Numbered from the stretch's first letter, positions 1-7,850 are shown. The stretch: 27,675 bases of DNA from JBBSEZ01 sp038239195 (GCA_038239195.1 JBBSEZ010000080.1:1-27675), one strand, 5' to 3'. Translations and numbers: made by a program. The notes: generated from the letters alone by a model not told the origin.

Positions 1-21
1 AAACTTTCGGACCGCTGACAA

Positions 22-106
22 AGACTCGACCCACCCTACGCGGCCCACGCGGCGCGTCTCCCCGCGTGGGCCTCGAAGACTCGGCCCACCCTACGGGCCA
101 CGCGGC
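22..106. repeat. Two diverged copies of a short GC-rich repeat plus a hairpin, downstream of the ThuA-like gene
   Basis: Copy 1 (22-53) and copy 2 (77-106) share the core GACTCG-CCCACCCTACG followed by a CCACGCGGC tail, with one substitution and a two-base length difference. Between them, bases 42-52 pair perfectly with 62-72 (11 bp, 9-base loop). The hairpin lies just past the stop codon of the minus-strand ThuA-like gene and could end its transcription, but no T tract follows. I see no gene in 1-121. The dispersed-repeat reading is inferred from the internal duplication only. Confidence 0.5.
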
Positions 107-121
107 CCCTCTCGCTCCTCC

Positions 122-931
122 TCACTTCCCGTCTTTCAACTCGGCGGGGAGGGCGTAGAATGCCTCGCCGGTCGCCGCCCACTCCACGCAGCGCACCAGA
201 AGGGCCTGGAAGCCGGCGCTCTGCATCGCGGTCACGTCGTGGCCCAGCGAGTTCTGGCAGACGCGGCCCTTGCCGTACGTGTTGACCCACACGACCGGCT
301 CGTGCTTGCCGGTGTTCTTCGGGTCCTTGCTCTTCTCGGAGTAGGCGGTCACCAGCACGACGCTGCCCGGCGTGATGAGCGAGTTCTGATACAGCTCGTC
401 GCGACCGTGCTTGAACTCCTTGAGCCCGTGCGTGATGGGGTGGTCCTTGCGGGGCGTGACGGTGAACTCGTGCATCTTGCCGTGGTGGCCCTGCTTGCGC
501 CAGCCGCCGGCGCTGAGCTTCTCGAACTCCTTCTCGAAGGCCGACGTGCCCACGAAGGCGGACGAGGCGTGGTGGTAGACCACGAGGCCCTTGCCGCCCT
601 TGATGGCGTCGGCGAAGGCCTTCTTGTTGTCCGCCGACCAGACGCTGGCGGGATTGTCCTTGGCCCCCTTCGGCGTGTTGCGGTAGTTCAGCAGGAACAC
701 GTCGTATTTGGCCAGGTTGGCGGGCGTGAGGTCTTTCGAGGGGGACTCGGTGACGTCCACCTTGTGGCCGGCCTTGACCAGCAGCTTCTTCAGGAAGGGG
801 GTCGTCTCCTTCCAGGCGTGCCCGTGGTCGCCGGTGATGATCAAGACCTTGACCTCCCGGGCCTCGGCGCGGCTTACCGCAGCGGCGGAGAGAAGGAGAG
901 TTGCCAGGGGGGCTAGTAGGAGAGCTCGCAC
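122..931 (-). CDS. Secreted ThuA-like (trehalose-utilization fold) protein
   Basis: A 269-residue protein. A GTG start at 931 is chosen because GGAGG (939-943) sits 7 bases upstream and the frame then opens with a signal peptide (residues 1-24, leucine/alanine-rich, AEA before the mature end). The longer open frame upstream codes for implausible Arg/Pro/Gly sequence. The mature part is the ThuA domain, a class I glutamine-amidotransferase-like fold: VKVLIITGDHGHAW at the start, VVYHHASSAF (about 117-126), DHPITHGL (163-170), PVVWVNTYGKGRV and the LGHD motif (229-232). ThuA-like proteins are linked to sugar use, but the biochemical role of the many planctomycete copies is not settled. The gene is divergent from the DUF1549/1553 gene across a 207-base spacer. 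A TAGAAT -10-like box on its strand (969-974) could be its promoter. The family call is secure; the substrate is unknown. Confidence 0.88.
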   Translation of the reverse strand: MRALLLAPLATLLLSAAAVSRAEAREVKVLIITGDHGHAWKETTPFLKKLLVKAGHKVDVTESPSKDLTPANLAKYDVFLLNYRNTPKGAKDNPASVWSADNKKAFADAIKGGKGLVVYHHASSAFVGTSAFEKEFEKLSAGGWRKQGHHGKMHEFTVTPRKDHPITHGLKEFKHGRDELYQNSLITPGSVVLVTAYSEKSKDPKNTGKHEPVVWVNTYGKGRVCQNSLGHDVTAMQSAGFQALLVRCVEWAATGEAFYALPAELKDGK

Positions 932-968
932 GGTCGTTCCTCCAGAATTGGGACGGGCAAGGATGGAG

Positions 969-997
969 ATTCTAGGGCCAAGCGCCGGTCGCGGCCA
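969..997 (-). promoter_or_regulatory. Possible promoter of the ThuA-like gene
   Basis: Read on the minus strand, TAGAAT (969-974) matches five of six bases of the -10 consensus and has a weak TGGCCG -35-like hexamer 17 bases upstream. It lies about 40 bases before the GTG start. The -35 is poor, so this rests mainly on the -10 box and its position in a divergent intergenic region. Confidence 0.3.
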
Positions 998-1138
998 CCG
1001 ACGCCCCCTTGGGGAAATCGCCCTCTCCCCCTCAATGCGCTGGCTGTCTCTCCCTCCGACTGATAGGATCGTGGGAAAGGTGCCCCGCCGCCCGCCCGCC
1101 TCCGCGCCCCCCGGACCAGCCACGAAGGAGGGAAGCCC

Positions 1139-2734
1139 ATGACTCGCCCCTGGTTCTCACGGGCCCTCGCCCTGGCCGCGCTGGCGAGCCTCGTCCCCTT
1201 CCTCCGCGCCGAGGAGAAACCGCTCCGCCACGCCATCGACGCCGAGGTGAGGGCGGCATGGAAGCGCGAGAAGATCGCCCCGGCCAGCCGGTCGAGCGAT
1301 TCCGCCTTTCTGCGGCGCATCTACCTCGACCTCGTGGGCACCATCCCGACCTACGACGAAACGCGGCAGTTCCTCCAAGACAAGGACGCCCGGAAGCGCG
1401 AGAAGTTGATCGACAAGCTGCTCGCCGACCCGCGCTTCGCGGCCCACCAGGCCGACACGTGGGACCTGGTGCTGTTCGGGCGCAACCCGCCGGGCGGCGA
1501 CGCCACCCGGAAGCGCGACGGCTTCAAGAAGTGGCTCACCGACAAGTTCAGTCGGAACGAGCCCTACGACCGCTGGGCCCGCGACCTGCTGATCGGCGAG
1601 CAGGAGGGGACGGAGCTGTTTCACGTGCAGCACCGCAACCAGCCGGAAGAGGCCGCCGTGGCCCTCAGCCGCATCTTCCTCGGCACCCAACTCCAGTGCG
1701 CCCGCTGTCACGACCACCCCACCGAGAACTGGACGCAGCGCGACTTCTTCGGCCTGGCCGGGTTCTTCGTCCGCCTCGTCGTCGTCGAGAAGAGCTCGGC
1801 GAAGGGCCGCACCTTTGCCATCGGCGAGAAGAGTAGCGGTGAGGTCCTCTTCACGGGGGCGGTCAAGGACCGCAAGCCCGGCCAGAAGGGCGAGCCGATC
1901 AAGCCGCGCTTCCTGGGCGGGCCCGCGCTCGAAGAACCGCCCTTGCCCAAGGGCCACAAGGAGGCCCGACTCAAGCCGGGGGAGGCGCCGCCCAGGCCGG
2001 CCTTTTCGCGCAAGGCGAAGCTCGTCGCCTGGGTGACGGCGGCGGACAACCCCTACTTCGCCCGGGCCGTCGTCAACCGGACGTGGGCGCAGTTCCTCGG
2101 CCGGGGGCTCGTTCATCCTCTCGACGACCTGAGCGAGAAGAACGCGCCGAGCCACCCGGAGCTGTTCGAGGCCCTCACCCGGCAGTTCGTCGAGCACAAG
2201 TTCGACCTGAAATGGCTGATTCGCGAGATCGTCAACAGCGAGGCCTACCAGTTGGCCGGCGAAGGCCCCACGCAGGACGCGCGGCCCCGCTGGTACGAAA
2301 GGGCGCGGGTCCGGGCCCTGTCGGCCGAGGAGCTCCTGGCCGCCATGCGCACGGCGACGGGCTTCGACGCCACCGGGCTGAAGATGCGGGGCGATACGCT
2401 GGCGTATCTCCTGATGTACTTCGGCGAGCCGCACAACGGGCGCGGCGAGTTCCAGGGCGGGCTGGCGGAGCACCTGTTCCTCAACAACAGCGACCACGTT
2501 CGCGGAATGATCCAGAGGCGCAAGGGCAACCTCGCCGACGCCGTGGCCAATTCGACCGAGCCCCGGGAGCGGCGCGTGGATCGGCTGTTCCTGGCGGTGC
2601 TCAGCCGCCCGCCCCGGGCCGAGGAGCGGGCCCGGTTCGTCGCGTTTTTGACCGCGGGAAAGAAGGGCGAGGCGCCGGTCGAGGACGCCATCTGGGTGCT
2701 GCTCAACACGGCCGAGTTCCGGTTCAACCACTGA
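1139..2734 (+). CDS. DUF1549/DUF1553 domain protein, secreted
   Basis: A 531-residue protein starting at ATG 1139 with AAGGAGGG (1125-1132) six bases upstream. Residues 1-24 form a signal peptide ending at LRA. DUF1549 follows (DSAFLRRIYLDLVGTIPT near 55, then DKLLADPRFA), with a CxxCH haem-type motif, CARCHDH, at residues 187-192. DUF1553 fills the C-terminal half (NPYFARAVVNRTWAQFLGRG, then WLIREIVNSEAYQL). These paired domains are greatly expanded in Planctomycetes and are normally followed by a DUF1501 gene, as here. The version here lacks the N-terminal cytochrome-like domain (PSCyt1) of the larger paralogues. The cellular role is not established; the CxxCH suggests c-type haem binding outside the cytoplasm. 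A TAGGAT -10-like box lies at 1064-1069 without a good -35. Confidence 0.92.
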   Translation: MTRPWFSRALALAALASLVPFLRAEEKPLRHAIDAEVRAAWKREKIAPASRSSDSAFLRRIYLDLVGTIPTYDETRQFLQDKDARKREKLIDKLLADPRFAAHQADTWDLVLFGRNPPGGDATRKRDGFKKWLTDKFSRNEPYDRWARDLLIGEQEGTELFHVQHRNQPEEAAVALSRIFLGTQLQCARCHDHPTENWTQRDFFGLAGFFVRLVVVEKSSAKGRTFAIGEKSSGEVLFTGAVKDRKPGQKGEPIKPRFLGGPALEEPPLPKGHKEARLKPGEAPPRPAFSRKAKLVAWVTAADNPYFARAVVNRTWAQFLGRGLVHPLDDLSEKNAPSHPELFEALTRQFVEHKFDLKWLIREIVNSEAYQLAGEGPTQDARPRWYERARVRALSAEELLAAMRTATGFDATGLKMRGDTLAYLLMYFGEPHNGRGEFQGGLAEHLFLNNSDHVRGMIQRRKGNLADAVANSTEPRERRVDRLFLAVLSRPPRAEERARFVAFLTAGKKGEAPVEDAIWVLLNTAEFRFNH

Positions 2735-2742
2735 GAAAGAGA

Positions 2743-2883
2743 AGAGGAATTAGCCACAGATGGACACAGATGAACACAGATGGAAGAAGGAATGTCGAGT
2801 CGGGAGAAGCTCGCTGCCTTCGCTGTTCTCTCCTCTTCTGTCTCATCCGTGTTCATCTGCGTTCATCTGTGGCTAATTCCTCT
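2743..2883. repeat. Imperfect inverted repeat built of ACACAGATG-type units between two genes of an operon
   Basis: The left arm (2743-2782) and right arm (2844-2883) are reverse complements over 40 bases with three mismatches, separated by a 61-base centre. Each arm contains three near-identical ten-base units of the form CACAGATGRA plus a flank reading AGAGGAATTAG. The element fills the spacer between the DUF1549/1553 and DUF1501 genes and ends 15 bases before the DUF1501 start. A transcript through it could fold into a long hairpin. Similar motifs are, from memory, scattered in planctomycete and related genomes. I see no gene inside it. Confidence 0.85.
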
Positions 2884-2898
2884 TTCGGGGGGGCTTCG

Positions 2899-4170
2899 AT
2901 GCAACCGCGCTGTTCGATCAACGAGCACCTCAGCCGGCGGGAGCTCCTCAAGGGGGGCCTCCTCACCGGGAGCGGGCTCGCCGTGGCCAACTGGGGCGGA
3001 CTGTTCCATTCGCGTGCGGGCGCTGCGGCGGCGCGGCTGCGGGGCAAGCGCTGCATCCTGCTGTGGATGAACGGCGGGGCCAGCCAGATCGACACCTTCG
3101 ACATGAAGCCGGGCCGGCCCACGGGAGGGCCGTTCCGGCCCATCCAGACGCGCGCCGCGGGCATTCGGGTCTGCGAATATCTGCCCCGGGTGGCAGAGCA
3201 CGTCGATAAGCTGGCCATCGTCCGCAGCATGCGCACGCAGTCGCCGGACCACCCCGACGGCATCTACCACATGCACACCTGCTACAAGATGGCCGAGCGC
3301 ACCCCGCACCCGGAGATCGGCGCGATGGTGGCGAAGTTCCTCGGCAAGCCCGACGCCGACCTGCCGAGCTTCGTGCGCATGGGCCCGGCGGGCAACGCGG
3401 GGGCAGGCTACCTCGGGCCCAACTACGACCCTTTCAGCCTGGGGCGCGACGGCCGGCTGCCCTACTTCACCCAGCCCTCCCAGCCGCCGGAGGTCGATCG
3501 GCGCCGCACCGACCTGCTCCGCTTCATGGAGCAGGAGTTCGGCCGCGACCACAAGGCAACGCCCTTCGAGAGCCATCGGCTGGCCAAGGAGAGGTCGTTG
3601 CGGCTCGTGCGGGCCCGGAACGTCTTCGACGTCAGCAAGGAGTGGCCGAAGGCGCGGGATCGCTACGGCGACAGCGAATTCGGGCGAAGGTGCCTGATGG
3701 CCCGCAAGCTGATCGAAGCGGGGGTGCCGTTCGTCGAGGTGGGCCAGGACAACTACGACAGCCACGCCGACAACTTCGTCTGCCACAAGGGCAACATGCA
3801 GGTCCTCGACCCGGCCTGGTCGGCGCTGTTGCAGGACTTGCAGGAGCGCGGGCTGTTGCAGGACACGCTGGTCGTGTGGATGGGAGAAGTCGGCCGGACG
3901 CCTTACATCAATAACCGGGCCGGGCGCGACCACTTCATCCGCGGCTGGACGGTGGTGCTGGCCGGGGGCGGAATCAAGGGCGGGCAGGTGTATGGCGCCA
4001 CCGACGCCGACGGCAAGGACGTGAAGGACCATCCCGTTTCCGAGGGCGATCTGTTCGCGACCATCTACGTGGCGTTGGGCGTCAACCCGCGGGCGAGACA
4101 TTACGTCGGCACGCGGCCAGTGTGGGCCACGCCGGAAGGGTCGAGGCCGTTGCGAGCCTTGCTGGGGTGA
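2899..4170 (+). CDS. DUF1501 protein with Tat signal
   Basis: A 423-residue protein. ATG 2899 is chosen because it places a twin-arginine signal, SRRELLKGG (residues 12-20), at the N terminus, followed by a hydrophobic stretch and the processing region AGAAAA. The open frame extends much further upstream, but only through the shadow of the preceding gene and the repeat. The body is DUF1501, an alkaline-phosphatase/sulfatase-like fold: LLWMNGGASQIDTFDMKPG near 52-70, HPDGIYHMH, VEVGQDNYDSHADNF, the WMGEVGRTP motif, and a C-terminal DHPVSEGDLFATIYVALGV. It is probably folded with metal in the cytoplasm and then exported. It is the usual partner of the upstream DUF1549/1553 gene; the substrate is unknown. 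There is no clear Shine-Dalgarno beyond a G-rich run, and the palindrome just upstream could affect its translation. Confidence 0.92.
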   Translation: MQPRCSINEHLSRRELLKGGLLTGSGLAVANWGGLFHSRAGAAAARLRGKRCILLWMNGGASQIDTFDMKPGRPTGGPFRPIQTRAAGIRVCEYLPRVAEHVDKLAIVRSMRTQSPDHPDGIYHMHTCYKMAERTPHPEIGAMVAKFLGKPDADLPSFVRMGPAGNAGAGYLGPNYDPFSLGRDGRLPYFTQPSQPPEVDRRRTDLLRFMEQEFGRDHKATPFESHRLAKERSLRLVRARNVFDVSKEWPKARDRYGDSEFGRRCLMARKLIEAGVPFVEVGQDNYDSHADNFVCHKGNMQVLDPAWSALLQDLQERGLLQDTLVVWMGEVGRTPYINNRAGRDHFIRGWTVVLAGGGIKGGQVYGATDADGKDVKDHPVSEGDLFATIYVALGVNPRARHYVGTRPVWATPEGSRPLRALLG

Positions 4171-4180
4171 GGAGAAAGCC

Positions 4181-5284
4181 ATGGCGGAAGCAGTCTCTTT
4201 CGGCAAGGCGGCGCTGGCCTGGGCCCTTCCGTGGGACGAGGACTGGGTGACGGCCGTCTGCTTCCTGGGGCCGACGCGCCGGGTCGCGGCGGGGAACCGG
4301 CGAGGGCAAATCCTCCTGTGGGACCTGCCGGCCACGGCGAGCGCGGCTGCCCCGGCGCCCTTGCGCCGGCTGGACGGGCACACCAACGCCATCAGCCGGC
4401 TGCTCTCCTCCCCCGACGGCCGCTGGCTGATCTCGGCGAGCTACGACCACACCATCCGCTACTGGGACGTGCAGGCGGAGGCGAGGGGAAACGCCACCGT
4501 GGCGCTCAACGGCGGGGCCCGCGCGGAGGCCGTCCGCCGCCGGAGCAGCCGGGTGCCCCCCCTGTTGGAGGCGAAGGTGAGAACGCAGGCGCCGGCCCGG
4601 GCGCTGACCGGGCACCGCGAGTGGGTGACGGGGATGGCGCTGAGCCGGGATGGACAGGCCCTGCTGAGCGGCGACGACAGGGGCGAGGTCATCGTCTGGG
4701 ATCGGCCATCGGGCAAGGAAGTGCGGCGCTGGAAGGTCAAGGGCTGGGTTCATGCGGTCGCCCTCTCGCCCGACAAGAAGCAGGCGGTGGTGACCGAGCG
4801 CCTCCCGCTGGTCTTCGATTCGGGACAGCACGCCGGCGTCAAGCTCTGGGACGCGACGACGGGGAAAGTCCAGCGCGACCTGGGCCCGCTGTTTCCGCGC
4901 ACGTATCTCGCGGCGGCGGCCTACTCCCTCGACGACAAACTGCTGGCGCTGGCCCGGGGGGGCGAGGTGGACGGGCCCAACGGCAAGGTCTTTCTGATCG
5001 ACCCGGCGTCGGGCAAGAAGCTCCGCGAGCTGAGCCCGGGGCACCTGAACGGGGCGACCGACTTGGCGTTCCACCCCGACGGCAAGCACCTGGCCTCGTG
5101 TGGGCGCGACACGGTGGTCCGCATCTGGAGCGCGGCCGACGGCAAGCTCGTCAAGGAGCTGGGCAAGCCGCGCGGCGGGCAGTTCAAGGACTGGCTCCAT
5201 GCCGTGTCGTTCTCCGCCGACGGGCGCTGGCTCGTCGCCGGCGACATGGCCGGGGCCGTGCAGGTCTGGTCGTTCGCCGGCTGA
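4181..5284 (+). CDS. WD40 repeat protein
   Basis: A 367-residue protein starting at ATG 4181 with a GAGGAGA ribosome site that overlaps the DUF1501 stop region. The gap to DUF1501 is only ten bases, so the two are probably co-transcribed. The chain is WD40 repeats almost end to end: HTNAISRLLSSPDGRWLISA...YWDV (about 67-101), HREWVTGMALSRDGQALLSG...VWD (about 146-177), VHAVALSPDKK...KLWD, ATDLAFHPDGKHLASCGRD...IW (about 290-320) and LHAVSFSADGRWLVAG...QVW at the end, consistent with one seven-bladed propeller. It has no signal peptide or membrane segment. WD40 proteins are binding scaffolds. Its position after DUF1549/1553-DUF1501 is the common planctomycete arrangement, but the partner is unknown. 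Confidence 0.9.
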   Translation: MAEAVSFGKAALAWALPWDEDWVTAVCFLGPTRRVAAGNRRGQILLWDLPATASAAAPAPLRRLDGHTNAISRLLSSPDGRWLISASYDHTIRYWDVQAEARGNATVALNGGARAEAVRRRSSRVPPLLEAKVRTQAPARALTGHREWVTGMALSRDGQALLSGDDRGEVIVWDRPSGKEVRRWKVKGWVHAVALSPDKKQAVVTERLPLVFDSGQHAGVKLWDATTGKVQRDLGPLFPRTYLAAAAYSLDDKLLALARGGEVDGPNGKVFLIDPASGKKLRELSPGHLNGATDLAFHPDGKHLASCGRDTVVRIWSAADGKLVKELGKPRGGQFKDWLHAVSFSADGRWLVAGDMAGAVQVWSFAG

Positions 5285-5322
5285 ACGCCTTTAGGCGACC
5301 GGCAAGAAAAGGCGTGCTTGTA

Positions 5323-5376
5323 GGACGGCTCTCCCGAGCCGTCCCTCCTTAGTAGGACGGCTCTCCCGAGCCGTCC
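5323..5376. repeat. Tandem pair of identical 22-base palindromes
   Basis: Two identical 22-base palindromes lie at 5323-5344 and 5355-5376, 32 bases apart start to start. Each has a 9-bp stem, GGACGGCTC paired with GAGCCGTCC, around a TCCC loop, and each is preceded by GTA. They sit in the 127-base spacer after the WD40 gene. As RNA they form two strong hairpins and could act as a terminator or message-end stabiliser, although no T run follows. They look like a REP-type element. Confidence 0.85.
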
Positions 5377-5438
5377 TCCAGCAAACCAAGTCCTGCCGCT
5401 CGCCTGAGGGAATGGGGAAGGAAGAGGAGAGGTCATCC

Positions 5439-6071
5439 GTGAGCGCGTTTTCGTGCCCGAACTGTCAGACGCAACTGACCGCGGAGGGGCTGGACGGGCG
5501 GCGCCTGTTCTGCCCGACCTGCCGGCAGGAGGTCGAAGCGCCCCCCGCCGCGCCGGCCGACCTGGAGGCGTTCGCGTCGGTCCCGATGGCGCAGCCGGAT
5601 AGCGAGGCCGTTCGCCCCTTGCGGCCGCGCCGGCGAGCGGAGGTCTACTACGACGACGGCTTCATCCAGGTCACCGGCGACGGCCTGCTGATCGGCGACC
5701 GGCGGTATCCGCTGCGGCACGTCGTGGACGTGGAAAAGTTCGGCGAGGTGCGCCCGGAGCGCCGCAAGGGCCCGTGGCGCGTGGCGGGCATCGTCGTGGG
5801 CTGTACGCTGGGCATGATCTTGTTCCAGGTGGGCGTCAACATCGCCCCCATTCCGGGGCTCGGACTGGCGGGGCTGATCGCTCTGGTCCTCGGCGTGGGC
5901 TTTGTCGTGCTGGGCATTACCTGCGCGCTGCGCTCGGGCAAGAAGATCGAGGAGCACGCCGTCGTGCTGATCGACCACGCGGGCTCGGAGGAGGAGATCT
6001 GGTTCCGCGGCGAGGACCGGCGCGACAAGGTCTTCGCCGCCCTGCGGGACGCCCTTGCGCCGGCGGGATGA
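5439..6071 (+). CDS. Zinc-ribbon membrane protein, DUF6232-like
   Basis: A 210-residue protein if started at GTG 5439, which has AGGAGAGG (5425-5432) six bases upstream. An in-frame ATG at 5412 would add nine residues but has no better site. Residues 5-27 form a zinc ribbon (FSCPNCQ...LFCPTCRQ, two CxxC pairs). A Pro/Ala-rich linker follows, then a domain reading YYDDGFIQVT...LLIGDRRYPLRHVVDVE (about 70-105), and two hydrophobic helices near 118-136 and 142-165. The middle part looks like the DUF6232 family of small bacterial membrane proteins; I hold this loosely. The C terminus is charged and probably cytoplasmic. It is transcribed away from the WD40 gene across the palindrome pair. Function unknown. 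Confidence 0.8.
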   Translation: MSAFSCPNCQTQLTAEGLDGRRLFCPTCRQEVEAPPAAPADLEAFASVPMAQPDSEAVRPLRPRRRAEVYYDDGFIQVTGDGLLIGDRRYPLRHVVDVEKFGEVRPERRKGPWRVAGIVVGCTLGMILFQVGVNIAPIPGLGLAGLIALVLGVGFVVLGITCALRSGKKIEEHAVVLIDHAGSEEEIWFRGEDRRDKVFAALRDALAPAG

Positions 6072-6099
6072 GCACCGATATTATTTTCCCGGAAACTAT

Positions 6100-6128
6100 T
6101 TGACAGGGGGCGCGCGCTCGCTTAGCCT
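6100..6128 (+). promoter_or_regulatory. Candidate sigma-70-type promoter of the BON-domain gene
   Basis: A perfect -35 box TTGACA (6100-6105) is followed after 17 bases by TAGCCT (6123-6128), which matches three of six -10 positions. A better -10-like TAGAAT lies at 6135-6140 but at a spacing of 29. The site is in the 111-base spacer upstream of the BON gene's ribosome site. Confidence 0.45.
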
Positions 6129-6206
6129 GGCGCGTAGAATGACGGGAGCAACATCGAGGAGCACCTCTCCCGTCCGATCGACGTGTTCACCCGTGAGGAG
6201 GAAGAC

Positions 6207-6518
6207 ATGGGCCACGAGGACAAGCTCGGCCACCCGACCGAGCGCTACAACGCCCCCCGGACGAGCCCGTCGCAGGGGATCGCCGAGGGCGCCGAGAGCC
6301 GGTTGCGCTGCAATTCCTACCTGGCGCTGAAGAACGTCCGCTGCGAGTATCACGAGGGGGTGTTGACCCTGCACGGCTGTCTGCCGACCTACTACCTCAA
6401 GCAGATGGCGCAAACCGCCGTCGCTGCCGTCGAGGGCGTGGGGCAGGTGGTCAACGAGATTCAGGTGGTCGCTCACCCCAGCGCCTTCGGCCAGCGCCTC
6501 AATGTATCTGCCCGCTGA
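6207..6518 (+). CDS. Small BON-domain protein
   Basis: A 103-residue protein. ATG 6207 is preferred because AGGAGG (6196-6201) lies five bases upstream. A GTG at 6183 would add eight residues and put the ribosome site inside the gene. Residues 1-25 are polar and probably disordered. The rest is a single BON domain: SRLRCNSYLALKNVRCEYHEGVLTLHG, then a short helix ending LKQMAQTAVAAVEGVGQVVNEIQV. BON domains bind phospholipid or other ligands and usually come in pairs in secreted proteins; here there is one copy and no signal peptide. The last 20 bases overlap the tail of the DUF1634 gene on the other strand. Confidence 0.85.
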   Translation: MGHEDKLGHPTERYNAPRTSPSQGIAEGAESRLRCNSYLALKNVRCEYHEGVLTLHGCLPTYYLKQMAQTAVAAVEGVGQVVNEIQVVAHPSAFGQRLNVSAR

Positions 6519-6891
6519 ACAGCCCGTAGAGCAGCACGCCCAGTACAATCAGGGTGATCGCAACGTAGAGGCGATCGCCCTGCCGCGCGAACGCGTAGGC
6601 AGAGAAGACGACGCGCGCGACCGGCGTGGCGATCAGCAGCAGCAGCCCGAACTGGATCAGCCCGCGCCCGCGCCATTGGCAAACGGCGCGAACGATCGCC
6701 GCGGGGCGCGAAAACTCCTCCGACTCGGCCACGAAATCGCGGCGGTCCTTGGCGGGATCCTGGGCATGCCGGGAGAGGAAGAGGGCGCCCCCGGCGCTGA
6801 CGACGAGGGCCGCGGCGACCACCCCGACGCGCAGCAGGTTGCCGATGATCTGCTCGATGTATTCGTCCGACCAGCGTGGCGTGGCGCTCAT
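6499..6891 (-). CDS. DUF1634 membrane protein
   Basis: A 130-residue protein with three predicted membrane helices (about 21-40, 77-98 and 108-125) and a polar loop with RHAQDPAKDRRDF between the first two. Length, helix layout and position directly after a TauE/SafE permease match DUF1634, a family that typically accompanies such permeases. Its ATG at 6891 is one base after the stop of the permease gene, so the two are surely co-transcribed and probably translationally coupled. It may be an accessory subunit of the transporter. The C-terminal codons overlap the convergent BON gene by 20 bases. Confidence 0.85.
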   Translation of the reverse strand: MSATPRWSDEYIEQIIGNLLRVGVVAAALVVSAGGALFLSRHAQDPAKDRRDFVAESEEFSRPAAIVRAVCQWRGRGLIQFGLLLLIATPVARVVFSAYAFARQGDRLYVAITLIVLGVLLYGLFSGQIH

Positions 6892-6892
6892 G

Positions 6893-7735
6893 TTACAGCT
6901 TGCCCCCGCTGAGGCCGCGGTAGATCATCTGGACCGCCAGGAACACGATGACGACGCAGAAGACGATGCGCAGCACCTTCGGCTCGGCGAAGACGAGGAC
7001 GCGCGCGCCGAGCACGGCGCCGAGCAGGACGCCGAGGGTGACGGGCATGGCCAGGCCGGGGTCCACGTAGCCCTTGCTGAGGTAGACGCCGGCGCTGGCG
7101 GCGGCCGTCACGCCGATCATGAAGTTGCTGGTCGTGGTGGACACCTTGAAGGGGATGCGCATGGCCTGGTCCATGGCCAGTACCTTGAGGGCGCCAGAGC
7201 CGATGCCGAGCAGGCCCGACAGCAGGCCGGCGAGGAACATCAGCCCGAAGCCGAGCGGGACGTGCCGGACGTGATAGGCGCGCGGCCCCTCGGGGGTGGG
7301 AAACTGGCCGTCGAGGCGGAGGCGCTGGGCCAGGGCGTCGGGCTCGCCGGGGCCCTGGGGGGCGCGGCGGCGCACGGACAGGTAGGCCGAGATGAGCAGG
7401 ACCAGCCCGAAGACGATGGCGAGGGCGTGCTTGGGGACGAGGGCGGCGGCGACGAGGGTAGCGCCGAGCAACCCGCCGGTGGTGGTGGCGATCTCGAGCA
7501 GCATGCCGATGCGGACGTTGGAATAGCCGGCCTTGACGAAGGAGGCCGCGGCGCCGGACGAGGTGGCGATGACGGAGACGAGGGAGGCGCCGATGGCGTA
7601 GCGCAGGTCCACGTGGAAGAGGGTGACGAGCATCGGGACGATGACGACGCCGCCGCCAAGCCCGGTGAGGGCGCCGAGAAAGCCGGCGGCGAACGACCCC
7701 AGGGCGACCAGGGCAGTGAACTCGAAGACGCTCAA
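6893..7735 (-). CDS. TauE/SafE family permease
   Basis: A 280-residue membrane protein of the TauE/SafE (TSUP, formerly DUF81) family. The sequence shows the family's inverted duplication: GFLGALTGLGGGVVIVPML near 18-36 and GLLSGLLGIGSGALKVLAM in the second half, with about eight hydrophobic helices. The best start is TTG at 7735, eight bases after GAGGGAGGG read on the minus strand; no ATG lies near the family N terminus. Members export or import sulfite, sulfoacetate or other small organosulfur and carboxylate anions; the substrate here cannot be read from sequence. It forms a two-gene unit with the DUF1634 gene. A 115-base spacer with a short hairpin separates it from the thioesterase gene upstream. 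Confidence 0.9.
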   Translation of the reverse strand: MSVFEFTALVALGSFAAGFLGALTGLGGGVVIVPMLVTLFHVDLRYAIGASLVSVIATSSGAAASFVKAGYSNVRIGMLLEIATTTGGLLGATLVAAALVPKHALAIVFGLVLLISAYLSVRRRAPQGPGEPDALAQRLRLDGQFPTPEGPRAYHVRHVPLGFGLMFLAGLLSGLLGIGSGALKVLAMDQAMRIPFKVSTTTSNFMIGVTAAASAGVYLSKGYVDPGLAMPVTLGVLLGAVLGARVLVFAEPKVLRIVFCVVIVFLAVQMIYRGLSGGKL

Positions 7736-7768
7736 GGCAGGGGCCCTCCCTCGGAGTGGGGGGCGGCC

Positions 7769-7787
7769 TGCCCTCCCCGAGAGGGCA
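7769..7787 (-). other. Short hairpin upstream of the TauE/SafE gene
   Basis: TGCCCTC (7769-7775) pairs with GAGGGCA (7781-7787) around a five-base loop. It lies in the leader between the thioesterase stop and the permease start. With no T run it is a weak terminator at best; it could be a leader structure. Confidence 0.25.
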
Positions 7788-7850
7788 CTGTAGCGAAAAG
7801 GGGCGGCGCTTCCCAGACGAGCCTGGCCGCGACTTGGGGCCGTGCCTGCG

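Noticed and set aside
2083..2898. N-terminal extension of the DUF1501 frame
   Set aside because: It is a shadow of the DUF1549/1553 gene and the repeat; the Tat signal and family N terminus begin at 2899.
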